DNA of 64,000 nt from Ruminococcus sp. (GCA_019420505.1 JAHZHC010000023.1:1-64000), one strand, 5' to 3'. Counted from the first letter of the stretch, positions 50,969 to 60,520 are shown. Program-made: numbers and translations. Notes: generated from the sequence alone by a model not told the origin.

Positions 50969-52456
50969 ATGCTTAAAGCAGATGTTCAGCAGGACTATAA
51001 AAATGACTGGATAAAACGTTGTTTAAATATAAAAAATGCAGATTATTCTATTTTTTCACAAAAAAGATTATGTTGGTTTTTTAATAATACTAACGCCGCT
51101 GATGTCATGCAGCAGGTATTTGACTGTATCTCTGATAAATGCAAAGGCTTTTCAGTAACTAAAAGCTTACCTGAAAGCTCTGACGATCTGATATTATGCT
51201 GGGATCTCAGCTTCTGCCCCTTAAGTCAGGACCAGTTAGCTGAAATTGACTGCCTTGAAAATGATATTCTGCTTGTTACTGACAAAACTGAATTCTCAGC
51301 TGTGACTGAAAAGCTTTTATCTAAAAAGGTTATTACTTTATATTGCGGTACTGTTTACGGTGCAGGCTATAACAATACTGAACCTACTGAGAAAAATTGC
51401 ACAAACATTTTAGACTTTTTTGCTTCACAAGTTTACTTGATTGCCGGCTTTAACAATATTTCAAACGGAGTTTATTATGCAGGACATGGTGAATGTACTG
51501 ATATTAATGCAATAAAGCTTCAGAACACAGGCTATTCATCCATGATTTCCTATGATGATGGAAAATACATGACGCAGTTTGCACAAGTAAGGCCTGATGA
51601 ATTGTTTTACTTTGATAACACCTATAATGGTAATTTAAAACTTCTGCATCAGCTTTTATTTAAATGCTTAATTGAATTTGACAGGATATGCAAAGAAAAT
51701 GAAATCAAATATTTCTTGGGCGGTGGAACTCTTTTAGGAGCAATACGGCATGGCGGAATGATTCCATGGGATGACGATATGGATGTTATGATGCTTAGAG
51801 ATGACTATGAGAATTTTTTATCAGTGGTGAAAAAGGAACTAAACTGTGATATGTTTTTTCAATCAAGCAAAACTGATAAAGAATATCACAGCGTTTTCAC
51901 GAAAATAAGACTTAACGGAACATCGTTCGTTACACGGTACTCACAGCAATTTGAAAATATGCATCAAGGCATTTTTATTGATATATTTGTGCATGACCAT
52001 ACGTCAAACTGCAAATTAGGGCAAAAAGTTCATGTTTTTAAAACGCTTTTTGCAAGATCGATGGTTTTTAATAAATGGGCTGAAACTCCTATGCATTTCT
52101 ATGGAAGATTGAAGCTTTTATGCAAATTTGCCACTAAATTTATAAACAAATCCTCAATGGACAAGCTGGAAAATATTCAGGATAGAGTGATTCAAAAATA
52201 TAACGGCAAAAATACCCGTTACCTTTATGACGGAACAGGTGAACATCTGCGCCACGGAGCTTTCCCGGCAGAATGGCTTGATGAAACGGAGTATGTAGAG
52301 TTTAACGGATATAGGTTTCCTGTTCCGAAAAGATATGATGAATATTTGAAATATTCATACGGAAACTATAACGAATGGATTCCGGCAAGCTTAAGAAAAG
52401 CCGGACATGATATTATAAAAGTTGATTTCGGATCATATTTACAACAAGGAAAATAA
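50969..52456 (+). CDS. LicD-family protein with an unusual N-terminal extension
   Basis: 495 residues from the ATG at 50969 (CGAGGTG lies 5 bp upstream; an ATG at 50936 lacks a ribosome site). The C-terminal half, from about 220, is a LicD nucleotidyltransferase-fold domain: CKENEIKYFLGGGTLLGAIRHGGMIPWDDDMDVMM gives the GG and DDD catalytic residues, then DIFVHDHTSN. LicD proteins attach phosphodiester-linked groups such as phosphocholine to teichoic acids or glycans. The N-terminal 215 residues are not a recognised domain; VITLYCGTVYGAGYNNTEPT vaguely recalls SDR proteins. First gene of a five-gene plus-strand cluster. Confidence 0.85.
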   Translation: MLKADVQQDYKNDWIKRCLNIKNADYSIFSQKRLCWFFNNTNAADVMQQVFDCISDKCKGFSVTKSLPESSDDLILCWDLSFCPLSQDQLAEIDCLENDILLVTDKTEFSAVTEKLLSKKVITLYCGTVYGAGYNNTEPTEKNCTNILDFFASQVYLIAGFNNISNGVYYAGHGECTDINAIKLQNTGYSSMISYDDGKYMTQFAQVRPDELFYFDNTYNGNLKLLHQLLFKCLIEFDRICKENEIKYFLGGGTLLGAIRHGGMIPWDDDMDVMMLRDDYENFLSVVKKELNCDMFFQSSKTDKEYHSVFTKIRLNGTSFVTRYSQQFENMHQGIFIDIFVHDHTSNCKLGQKVHVFKTLFARSMVFNKWAETPMHFYGRLKLLCKFATKFINKSSMDKLENIQDRVIQKYNGKNTRYLYDGTGEHLRHGAFPAEWLDETEYVEFNGYRFPVPKRYDEYLKYSYGNYNEWIPASLRKAGHDIIKVDFGSYLQQGK

Positions 52457-52475
52457 GGAAAAGGTGAATTACAGA

Positions 52476-55184
52476 ATGTTAGATATTATATTGTTTAATA
52501 CTGATAAAGAAAAGTCAGCAAAAACAATAAATTGCATAATGGAAGATGCTGCATTTAAACAGGGCTTGATTACCATATATTTTATGGACTTCAACGGTAC
52601 GGATTTATTGGATGATCAGCTTGTTGATACCAACAGTGATAAAATACTATATATTGATGTGCATGAAAAGTCAACACCTGAAGTTTATAATTATGCAATA
52701 AAAATATCAAAAGGGAATTACATTTGTTTTATTACAAATAACGGAGTTTATCAGAAAAATGCGTTAAAATTTGCATTAAGTGCGTTAAACACCTCTGATA
52801 TTATATCATTTAATCCTATTTATTCTAATGATGAAATTACACAGAATTATCTTAAATTTAATGTTTGTTTTGATTCATCAGGATTAATGAATATTGACCT
52901 GTCAACGTTTCCGGAAAGATTCCATTTATGCTTCTCATCATTTATTTTTAAAAAATCGTTGCTTGAAAATATAATTTTTGATGAACGAATGGAATATGAC
53001 AGTGAATTAAAAGTTCTTTGCCAATTGCTTGACTATTCAAAAAAATACACTATTGTCAATAGTAATTATATTTATGATGAACCGGACGAAAACGACTATT
53101 TTAATTATCAGCCCCAATTCAGTAAAGAATGGTATATGGATACAATGGACTATTTCCTTATTGATGCTTTAAAACCGGGAGATTCTTACTTTAAACAAAG
53201 ATTTATATTATATTTAACCGTGTGTCGTTATGCCTGCAATATGAACGAAAGAGACAAAACTATTCTATCACCTGATGAAGCTGATGATTTTATAAAAAAG
53301 ACCGGTTTTGTTCTTCAAAATGTCGAGGATGTTATTATATGTAACAATAATCTGAATGGGAAGTCAAGAGTTCCTGCTTTTTTCTCACTTAATTTACTGA
53401 GAATGAAATATAATGATCCGACACTTATGCCGGATATTGTTTCATCCGGAAAAACGCTTGCTGCATATTACAAGGATTCTCTCCTCTGGACTTTAGGCAG
53501 CAATAAAATTGAATTTAAGGTTATCTACTTTGATGGAAATAATCTTACAATGGATGGATTCTTCCCCGGTATATATGTGTTTGATGAAAATGAAATCGAG
53601 ATCACAGCCATGATTAACCAAACTCATGAATATCCGGTTAGAAGAAATCACATCTATGCATTGAATAAATTTTTTAATATATCAGCAAAAGGCAATTACA
53701 CTTTCCATTTTTCTATTCCTGAATCGGAACTTTCTGATAATATGACAATATCGTTCTATCTTAAATATCAAGGACAATATTATGCAATGCCTGCAACATT
53801 TATCCGTGCGCAAACTAAGCTAAGTACAGTTAAAAACTCTTATTGGGTTTTTAATAACCACATTCTAACTTATAATTCTAAGACAAAAGAGTTCCTTATC
53901 GAAAATCTTACTAAAAAAAGATTTATAAAGCATGAATTGCTTTTTATGAAATCTATTGCAAAATCAACACATGGCATGTGGAAACTTAAAATGCTTGGCA
54001 ACCGTGTTTTATATTGGATAACTAAACCTTTTTACCGTAAAAAAATATGGATAACTATGGATAAGCTATTTAAAGCCGGAGACAATGGTGAGTATTTCTA
54101 TCGTTATGTAAAGAAAATGAACCCAAAAGGTATTAAAATTTATTATGTTGTTCAAAATGATTCACCGGATTATAAACGATTAAAAAAAGATTATAATACT
54201 ATTGTCAAATTTAATTCCATTCATCATAAAATGCTGGCACTTCACGCCGATTTAATGTTAGCAACCCATGTAGATACCATGAATTGCAACGGATATTATC
54301 ATGCTACTCAAAAATATTTTAAAGATCTTTATAATGCAAGAATTGTTTGCCTTGCACATGGTCTGACCATACAGCGGATTGCGCAGTATCAAAACAGAGT
54401 GTTTGACAACACAGTACTTTATTTCTTTGCTTCAAAATATGAAGTTCTGAATGTCAGTCACGAAATATACGATTATTATGACAAAAATGCTCTGCAGCTT
54501 ACCGGACATGCAAGATACGACGGATTAATAAATAATGATAAAAAAATTATTTTGATTACACCAACATGGAGACGTGGAATAACAACCGGCAAAGCAAAAA
54601 AGGGTGCTACTTATTCACACAGCAACAGCTTTAAAAACAGTGAATATTATAAAATTTATAATAGTTTGATTAATGATCGGCGTCTTATAGAAACAGCCCA
54701 AAAATATGGTTATAAAATCGTCTATTTACTTCATCCTGCAATGTCTGCACAGCTGGAGGACTTTGAGAAAACAGACGGTGTTGATATTATTGCTGCCACA
54801 AGTGATATAAGCTATGAAAAAATATTAACTGAGTCAAGCCTTATGGTAACAGATTATTCGGGAGTACAGTTTGATTTTGCCTATATGAAAAAGCCGTTAG
54901 TATATTACCATCCCGACACTTTACCTCCTCAATATGAATCCGGCGGTTTAATATATGAAACAATGGGATTCGGACCGATTTGCACAAATCATGAGGAAAT
55001 CATATCTTCATTATGCAGTTATATTAAAAATCAATGTATTATGGAAGACATGTATAAAAAACGTGTAGACGACTTCTTTCAGTATTCTGACAACAACAAC
55101 TGTGCAAGAATTTATGAAAAAGTTATTGAATTTCAGCATAAATACGACAAGGTAAATAAGCATAATTATAAAACGGAGGTATAA
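52476..55184 (+). CDS. CDP-glycerol:glycerophosphate glycerophosphotransferase with degenerate GT2-like N-terminus
   Basis: 902 residues. ATG 52476 is preferred because AAAAGGTG lies 9 bp before it; the frame from 52422 would overlap licD. The C-terminal domain (about 530-890) is the CDPGlycerol_P_transf fold: LATHVDTMNCNGYY, CLAHGLTIQRIA, ILITPTWRRG, YKIVYLLHPAMSAQ, TESSLMVTDYSGVQFDFAYMKKPLVYY. The N-terminal 220 residues resemble a GT2 glycosyltransferase, but the acidic nucleotide-sugar motif (usually DSDD after the strand) reads I86-T-N-N-G90. A middle region (about 360-480) is beta-rich. It would polymerise polyol phosphate chains at the membrane. Confidence 0.85.
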   Translation: MLDIILFNTDKEKSAKTINCIMEDAAFKQGLITIYFMDFNGTDLLDDQLVDTNSDKILYIDVHEKSTPEVYNYAIKISKGNYICFITNNGVYQKNALKFALSALNTSDIISFNPIYSNDEITQNYLKFNVCFDSSGLMNIDLSTFPERFHLCFSSFIFKKSLLENIIFDERMEYDSELKVLCQLLDYSKKYTIVNSNYIYDEPDENDYFNYQPQFSKEWYMDTMDYFLIDALKPGDSYFKQRFILYLTVCRYACNMNERDKTILSPDEADDFIKKTGFVLQNVEDVIICNNNLNGKSRVPAFFSLNLLRMKYNDPTLMPDIVSSGKTLAAYYKDSLLWTLGSNKIEFKVIYFDGNNLTMDGFFPGIYVFDENEIEITAMINQTHEYPVRRNHIYALNKFFNISAKGNYTFHFSIPESELSDNMTISFYLKYQGQYYAMPATFIRAQTKLSTVKNSYWVFNNHILTYNSKTKEFLIENLTKKRFIKHELLFMKSIAKSTHGMWKLKMLGNRVLYWITKPFYRKKIWITMDKLFKAGDNGEYFYRYVKKMNPKGIKIYYVVQNDSPDYKRLKKDYNTIVKFNSIHHKMLALHADLMLATHVDTMNCNGYYHATQKYFKDLYNARIVCLAHGLTIQRIAQYQNRVFDNTVLYFFASKYEVLNVSHEIYDYYDKNALQLTGHARYDGLINNDKKIILITPTWRRGITTGKAKKGATYSHSNSFKNSEYYKIYNSLINDRRLIETAQKYGYKIVYLLHPAMSAQLEDFEKTDGVDIIAATSDISYEKILTESSLMVTDYSGVQFDFAYMKKPLVYYHPDTLPPQYESGGLIYETMGFGPICTNHEEIISSLCSYIKNQCIMEDMYKKRVDDFFQYSDNNNCARIYEKVIEFQHKYDKVNKHNYKTEV

Positions 55185-55185
55185 T

Positions 55186-55941
55186 ATGAATATAGCAATA
55201 ATTTTTGCAGGCGGAGCCGGAGTAAGAATGGGTGCGGGAATTCCAAAACAGTTCTTAGAGATTAACGGCAAGCCTATTATTGTGCATACACTTGATTTAT
55301 TTGAAAATCATCCCGACATTGATAAGGTTTATATGTCTGTTCTCAGCGATTATATTCCCTATATGGAAAAACTAATTAAAAAATTCAGTATAACTAAAGT
55401 TTCAGGAATTGTTGCAGGCGGAGAAACAGGTCAGGATTCCATATATAATGCGCTTTCTAAAGCAGCTGAAGAGAATCCTGATGATTCAATTGTGCTGATC
55501 CATGACGGTGTTCGTCCCTGGGTTTCCTATGATACTATTTCCCGCAATATTCAGGGTGTAAAGGATAACGGAAACGCTATAACCTGTACCGCTTGCTATG
55601 AAACTATTCTTATGAGCAAAACAGGTAAAAAGGTTGAGACTGTTCCTTACAGAAAAGACACTTTTGCCGCACAGGCACCTCAGAGCTTCCGGCTTAAGGA
55701 TATTCTTTCCGCTCATGAACAAGTAAGACAGACCGAAACAAGATATGATAATCTTGTAGATTCCTGTACACTTATCAAGAGTATCGGAAAAGAAGCATAT
55801 ATGGTTGAAGGGAATAGAGGTAATATAAAAGTAACTACCCCGGAAGATGTATATATGTATCGTGCTTTAATTCAATACAGAGAGAATGAACAGGCTTTCG
55901 GTATTGGACTTACTCCGAATATACTTCCGACAAATAAGTAA
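55186..55941 (+). CDS. IspD/TarI-family cytidylyltransferase
   Basis: 251-residue nucleotidyltransferase with FAGGAGVRMGAGIPKQFLEING (CTP-binding loop), AGGETGQDSIYNAL, VLIHDGVRPWV, PYRKDTFAAQAPQSF and ITTPEDV-like VTTPEDV. IspD makes CDP-methylerythritol; TarI makes CDP-ribitol. Context with LicD and CDP-glycerol transferases, and no isoprenoid neighbours, favours a TarI-like role supplying a CDP-activated polyol or sugar. No TarJ alcohol dehydrogenase is present; an SDR gene lies two genes on. Starts one base after the preceding stop, with ACGGAGGTATAAT. Confidence 0.87.
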   Translation: MNIAIIFAGGAGVRMGAGIPKQFLEINGKPIIVHTLDLFENHPDIDKVYMSVLSDYIPYMEKLIKKFSITKVSGIVAGGETGQDSIYNALSKAAEENPDDSIVLIHDGVRPWVSYDTISRNIQGVKDNGNAITCTACYETILMSKTGKKVETVPYRKDTFAAQAPQSFRLKDILSAHEQVRQTETRYDNLVDSCTLIKSIGKEAYMVEGNRGNIKVTTPEDVYMYRALIQYRENEQAFGIGLTPNILPTNK

Positions 55942-55956
55942 TACAAGGAGGTAAAC

Positions 55957-57024
55957 ATGAGTTTTTTAGGATATAATTCTAAGAATTATAAAGATTCAAG
56001 AGGAAGAGAATATTATTTTGATAATGCAAAATTTATTCTGATATTTCTTGTGGTATTGGCTCATGCTGTTTCACCGCTGAAATCTGATATGCCTAAAGTC
56101 AAAGCATTGTGGACTGTAATCAACACTCTACATATGCCATGTTTAATTCTGATTTCAGGATATTTTGCAAAAAGCTATATAAAAAACGGTATTGTAAAAA
56201 CACAGCGACTTGTAACTTATTTTGTTTATTATCTTGCGGCACAGCTTGCGTTTTCATTATTTGAATACTTTGTACTGGGTCATGGTGAAACAATGGCGAA
56301 AAGTGTGCTCGCACCAAGAGAATCCTTATGGTATCTGGCATGTCTTTGCTGGTGGTTTTTGGTATTGCCATATGTAAGCAGACTTCAGCCCAAATATTTG
56401 TTGCTTACTGCATTCCTGTTTGGATTTGCAATAGGATATGATACAAAAGCCGGAGATTTAATGAGCATTACAAGAGCTATAAATCACTTCCCGTTTTTCC
56501 TGATAGGCTATTATTTTAAACCTGAATGGTTTTTTAAGCTCAGAAATAAATGGACACAAGCGATATCTGTATTAGTAATTGCTGTTTTAAGCATTTTAAC
56601 TTATTTTAATTTGGATATAATACCTTCAAGAATTATTACCAGTAACTATAATTATTATAACAGTAATCTGAAGGTGCTTGATTCTTATCCGACGATGTTT
56701 TTGAATAGACTGATATTCTATGTTGCCGCATTGATTTTATGTGCTTGTTTTATGCTGATTGTTCCTCGTGGCAAAGCATTTTTTACGAAATTCGGTTCGA
56801 GAACTCTTCAGGTATATATACTTCATAGATTCCTTTACTTTGTAGAAAAAGAATATAAGTTGTATGAACCATTTCGGTCAACTAAAGGTTTCTTTGCGAT
56901 GTCAGCAATTGCACTTGCAGCAACACTGATTCTTTCTCTTAAACCGTTTGAATATCCTTTTAAATTATTGTCAAAAATTAATCTAAGACGATTCGAAAGA
57001 CCTGAAATATCCAATTCAAAATAA
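55957..57024 (+). CDS. Acyltransferase 3 (OafA-like) membrane protein
   Basis: 355-residue integral membrane acyltransferase with about ten helices. The N-terminal motif YYFDNAKFILIFLVVLAHAVSPL carries the conserved His, followed by LWTVINTLHMPCLILISGYFAKSYIKNG and later RTLQVYILHRFLYF. Such proteins transfer acetyl or other acyl groups to surface sugars. Strong ribosome site AGGAGGTAAAC. It lies in the polymer cluster and probably decorates its product. A second acyltransferase gene lies at 59378-60436 on the other strand. Confidence 0.88.
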   Translation: MSFLGYNSKNYKDSRGREYYFDNAKFILIFLVVLAHAVSPLKSDMPKVKALWTVINTLHMPCLILISGYFAKSYIKNGIVKTQRLVTYFVYYLAAQLAFSLFEYFVLGHGETMAKSVLAPRESLWYLACLCWWFLVLPYVSRLQPKYLLLTAFLFGFAIGYDTKAGDLMSITRAINHFPFFLIGYYFKPEWFFKLRNKWTQAISVLVIAVLSILTYFNLDIIPSRIITSNYNYYNSNLKVLDSYPTMFLNRLIFYVAALILCACFMLIVPRGKAFFTKFGSRTLQVYILHRFLYFVEKEYKLYEPFRSTKGFFAMSAIALAATLILSLKPFEYPFKLLSKINLRRFERPEISNSK

Positions 57025-57076
57025 AAGGAAGAAGGTGACTGTCCGTTCCTTGTAAATTCAAGGTTCAGACTATCTT

Positions 57077-58141
57077 ATGAAATTATCTGATGATAAAATT
57101 TTACAGAGTGATCTGGATTCAATAATTAAAAACGACAGTATAGACTGGAATATGTTAAAAAACAAAACAGTACTTGTCACAGGCGCTACCGGACTTATCG
57201 GAAGTCAGATAGTAATGACTTTGCTTAATGCAAGCGCAGAAAAAGAATTGAATATTACGGTTTTAGCAGCAGTTAGAAATAAAGAAAAGGCAGAAAAGAT
57301 CTTTAAATATGCAAACGCTGAATCTTTGAATTATATTGTTCAGGATATTATTGAACCTTTTTCTGTTGACAGTTCTATAGATTATATTGTTCACGGCGCC
57401 AGTATGACCGGTTCAAAGGATTTTGTGGATTTTCCTGTTGAAACAATAAAAACCGCTCTTCAGGGAACAGAAAATATTTTAAATCTTGCAAAAGAAAAAA
57501 ACGTAAAAGGTATGATTTATCTTTCATCACTTGAAATTTACGGCGTAGTTGATTTCGGAATTGAAAAAGTGACCGAAGATATGTCCGGAACTATTGATTC
57601 AATGAGCGTAAGAAGCAGTTATTCCGAAGGAAAACGTATGGTGGAGTGTTTATGTGCAGCTTATGCTTCTGAGTATAATATCCCTATTAAAGTCGCAAGA
57701 CTTTGCCAGACTTTCGGTCCGGGTGTAAGCTATAAGGATAACAGAGTTTTTGCCCAGTTTGCAAGAAGCATTATAGAAGGCAGCGACATTGTGCTTAAAA
57801 CAGATGGAAGCACTGAGCGTAATTATTGCTATATCAGAGATGCAATAAGCGGAATTCTTACGGTTATGCTCAAGGGCAGTTCAGGTGAGGCTTATAATAT
57901 CGCAAATAAAGACACTCTTATAACTATAAGAGGTATGGCAGAAATGCTTATTAAAATGTATCCCCAAAGCGGTTCTTCATTAAGATTTGATATTGCGGAG
58001 GATATAACAAAGCTTGGATATAATCCTAAAGTTAAAATGAATCTCGATACATCAAAGCTTGAAGCCCTTGGCTGGTCCGCAGAAGTCGGCTTAGATGAAA
58101 TGTTTGATCATTTAATTAAAAGTATGCAATTCAATAAATAA
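57077..58141 (+). CDS. Extended SDR, NAD-dependent epimerase/dehydratase
   Basis: 354-residue sugar-nucleotide-modifying enzyme. The NAD-binding motif is VLVTGATGLIGSQIV near residue 35, with YIVHGASM, MIYLSSLEIYG, the catalytic Tyr-Lys pair in SSYSEGKRMVE, RLCQTFGPG, and RNYCYIRDAISGI. Similar to UDP-glucose 4-epimerase/dTDP-glucose dehydratase proteins. In this locus it may act on the CDP-linked product of the TarI/IspD-like enzyme. The only clear ribosome site (GAAGGTGA, 57031-57038) is 38 bp from the ATG, with a CCTTG/CAAGG hairpin between; an in-frame stop excludes an earlier start. Confidence 0.88.
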   Translation: MKLSDDKILQSDLDSIIKNDSIDWNMLKNKTVLVTGATGLIGSQIVMTLLNASAEKELNITVLAAVRNKEKAEKIFKYANAESLNYIVQDIIEPFSVDSSIDYIVHGASMTGSKDFVDFPVETIKTALQGTENILNLAKEKNVKGMIYLSSLEIYGVVDFGIEKVTEDMSGTIDSMSVRSSYSEGKRMVECLCAAYASEYNIPIKVARLCQTFGPGVSYKDNRVFAQFARSIIEGSDIVLKTDGSTERNYCYIRDAISGILTVMLKGSSGEAYNIANKDTLITIRGMAEMLIKMYPQSGSSLRFDIAEDITKLGYNPKVKMNLDTSKLEALGWSAEVGLDEMFDHLIKSMQFNK

Positions 58142-58146
58142 AACTA

Positions 58147-58182
58147 ACGAGCAGTGCATGATAATCAGCACTGCTCGTATTT
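58147..58182. terminator. Bidirectional terminator at the end of the SDR gene
   Basis: ACGAGCAGTGC pairs perfectly with GCACTGCTCGT (11 bp, 10-base loop). ATTTATTTT follows on the plus strand; it also closes the converging minus-strand gene. Confidence 0.82.
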
Positions 58183-59293
58183 ATTTTAACCCTATTTCTT
58201 TTAAAATCCTTTCCGTTGCTTGTCCGTCACAGTAAGTCATGTGATGGTTGTAGCAAGCCTCAAGCTCCTTAATGTCACGGCTTTCCAATTCATATTTTAC
58301 CGCATCCATCAACTCCCGTTCAGTTTTAGCAACGGTTGTGGGATAAGATGTTTCATAAGGCAAATAAAAACCGTGATTTTTTTCATATTCATCAAAGTCA
58401 GGTGCAAAAAGTACAAATGGTTTTTTATATGCTAAATAATCAAATACTATTGACGAATAATCAGTTATAAGTAAATCTGCTACGGGTAACAGCTTTTCGC
58501 TGGGAATAGGACAGCTTATTTTCTGTTCGTTTTTATTTTCAAAATGAGGATGCAGTTTTTTCACAAGAAAAAACTCCTGCATATTGTCAAAAACTTTGTC
58601 AATCTCGGCTTCCCCCACCAAAACAGGATTCGCCGCATTTCCCCTGAAGGTTGGAGTCCACAATACAATTTTTTTGCCTGCTGCTTTTGGATATGTTTTA
58701 TAAAATTCTTCTCTGCAGGTCTTATTATAATCTTCATTAAAATAAATATCGCTTCTCGATATACCTAATGCTTTTACTACTCCTTCAGGCTGTCTGCAAG
58801 AGCTTTCAAATACTTTCACACAGCATGGAGCGCTGACAGTAAGAAGATCATAGTTTTTGAAAACATTGCCTTTATACATTTCAGGAACTGAATCATCAGT
58901 GTCATATCCTGCCTTTTTTAAAAGCCCTCCGGAATGCCATAGCTGAATTACGGTTGTTTCCGGTCGTTTATTGCAGGATGATACAGGCAGAAAATTATCA
59001 CAAATAAAAACATATCTTGCTTTTGCAAATACCTTCATGAATTTTACAAGCCATAAAATCAATGACCCCATACCGTTTTTCTGAAAGTCAAAATACATAT
59101 CATGTATTTCTAATCCCTTAATTTCTTCAACAGAATTCCTCATCTGTTTCATGCTGAAAGGGATTTCACTGTGATGAGCGTCTGCAAAAACAACTGAATT
59201 ATCATTTATTTTTCCCCTTGAAAAAATAAAATACAAAAACGGAAGAAAGATATGCTGAACAAACATTTTTATATACTGTTTAATTTTAAACAT
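58181..59293 (-). CDS. CDP-glycerol glycerophosphotransferase (TagB/TagF-like)
   Basis: 370-residue single-domain enzyme. Motifs: VIQLWHSGGLLKKAGYD, VLWTPTFRGNA, VKKLHPHFENK, DLLITDYSSIVFDYLAYKKPFVLFAPDFDEYEKNHGFYL. It adds glycerol phosphate or a related polyol phosphate to a lipid-linked primer or chain. A basic hydrophobic N-terminus suggests membrane association. Start ATG 59293 is chosen among TTG (59323, 59317), GTG (59305) and ATG; none has a strong ribosome site. It is converging with the plus-strand polymer cluster. A partner of the fused transferase at 52476-55184 is likely. Confidence 0.85.
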   Translation of the reverse strand: MFKIKQYIKMFVQHIFLPFLYFIFSRGKINDNSVVFADAHHSEIPFSMKQMRNSVEEIKGLEIHDMYFDFQKNGMGSLILWLVKFMKVFAKARYVFICDNFLPVSSCNKRPETTVIQLWHSGGLLKKAGYDTDDSVPEMYKGNVFKNYDLLTVSAPCCVKVFESSCRQPEGVVKALGISRSDIYFNEDYNKTCREEFYKTYPKAAGKKIVLWTPTFRGNAANPVLVGEAEIDKVFDNMQEFFLVKKLHPHFENKNEQKISCPIPSEKLLPVADLLITDYSSIVFDYLAYKKPFVLFAPDFDEYEKNHGFYLPYETSYPTTVAKTERELMDAVKYELESRDIKELEACYNHHMTYCDGQATERILKEIGLK

Positions 59294-59377
59294 AATTTTA
59301 ATCACTCTTTCGGTCAAACACAAGTTTCGTTATTTTAATACTCATTCAATCCTGACAGTATTTAAATTCCATAACAA

Positions 59378-60436
59378 TTATATAAGCAGCTTACGGTTTA
59401 TTAATATTGTGACAAAATAGGAAATAGCCGTTGTGATTATAACAGCGAGCATATAAATGAATATACCCGGAAGAAAAGAAAAATATGAACATAATGCCCA
59501 TGATTGTGCCATAGTAGGGAAAGGCGTATAATGAATCAACATAATTCCTAAAGAATTGTTGCCGATTTTTGATAACAATTTAAAGGATATCCTGCTGCTT
59601 AAAGCCTTGCATATTAATACTATAGCTAAAGATCCGAGTGTACCGTTAATAATGAAAACAAAAGGATCTCCTAATTTAAACAGATGCAGGTTGACTTGAT
59701 TATCGGAAACAATTTGGATTAGAAGCATTAATAATGCCATTGCAAAGCCTGTGATTAAATACAAAATATCGGGAAAACAATTCTCCTGTAAAATTTTCAT
59801 TAATAAAAAACCTATACAGAGAAAGAAAAACACCGGAAAAAATCTTGATAAAGATATGGCTGTATATTCAACAGGCACGTTTTTAAAATCAGAAATACTC
59901 TGTATTATGTTTGAACATAATACAGTCATTATTGCCGAAAAAATCAAAGCTATAATAAGTCCTGCGGTTTTATTTTTCACAAAGTAATGAAACAATAAAA
60001 ATACAATTTCTCCCCAAAACAATGCCCCTAAAAACCAAATCGGAGCCCGTCCTCTGAAAGTAATAATACTCCAGAACCATTCTTCCGTATTTGGATTATG
60101 CTTAATACTGCTCAGAGAATAACTTATAAGACTCCATATAAAATAGCATAAAAGCAATCTTTTGGTGTATTTTTTGCATCTTTCTATTAAGCCTTGTAAC
60201 GTAATTTGTGCAGTTCCCAAGGATAAGTAAAGGCCCATACCGCTTATTACAAAAAATATCGGCATATGAAAAGCATAAATCAGATTTGTCAGTTCTGTCC
60301 CATGGTCAATTATTGACGTCTTCATTTTTATCAGATGTCCGGCTACTACAAATAAAATAGCAATTCCTTTAGCAGCGTCAAGAAAAACAAGCCTTTTTTT
60401 GGCTTTTTCATTTATTGATGACTTAATATTATTCAT
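59378..60436 (-). CDS. Acyltransferase 3 (OafA/NodX-like) membrane protein
   Basis: 352-residue integral membrane acyltransferase with about ten helices. N-terminal motif RLVFLDAAKGIAILFVVAGHLIKMKTS with the conserved His, then LIYAFHMPIFFVISGMGLYLS, FRGRAPIWFLGALFW and LSKIGNNSLGIMLIHY. The pattern closely recalls the fucose-4-O-acetylase type. It probably modifies a surface polymer. The next gene downstream on the same strand is the CDP-glycerol transferase, 84 bp away, so the two may be co-transcribed. Promoter TTGAAA/TATATT lies about 55 bp upstream. Confidence 0.88.
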   Translation of the reverse strand: MNNIKSSINEKAKKRLVFLDAAKGIAILFVVAGHLIKMKTSIIDHGTELTNLIYAFHMPIFFVISGMGLYLSLGTAQITLQGLIERCKKYTKRLLLCYFIWSLISYSLSSIKHNPNTEEWFWSIITFRGRAPIWFLGALFWGEIVFLLFHYFVKNKTAGLIIALIFSAIMTVLCSNIIQSISDFKNVPVEYTAISLSRFFPVFFFLCIGFLLMKILQENCFPDILYLITGFAMALLMLLIQIVSDNQVNLHLFKLGDPFVFIINGTLGSLAIVLICKALSSRISFKLLSKIGNNSLGIMLIHYTPFPTMAQSWALCSYFSFLPGIFIYMLAVIITTAISYFVTILINRKLLI

Positions 60437-60491
60437 TTAACTTCCACCCGGTATATTTAACCACATGAATTCTATATTAAAAGTTATTTTT

Positions 60492-60520
60492 AATATACCA
60501 TATAAAAGCAGAAATTTCAA
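60492..60520 (-). promoter_or_regulatory. Promoter of the minus-strand acyltransferase gene
   Basis: On the minus strand TTGAAA (60515-60520), 17-bp spacer, TATATT (60492-60497). Confidence 0.72.
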
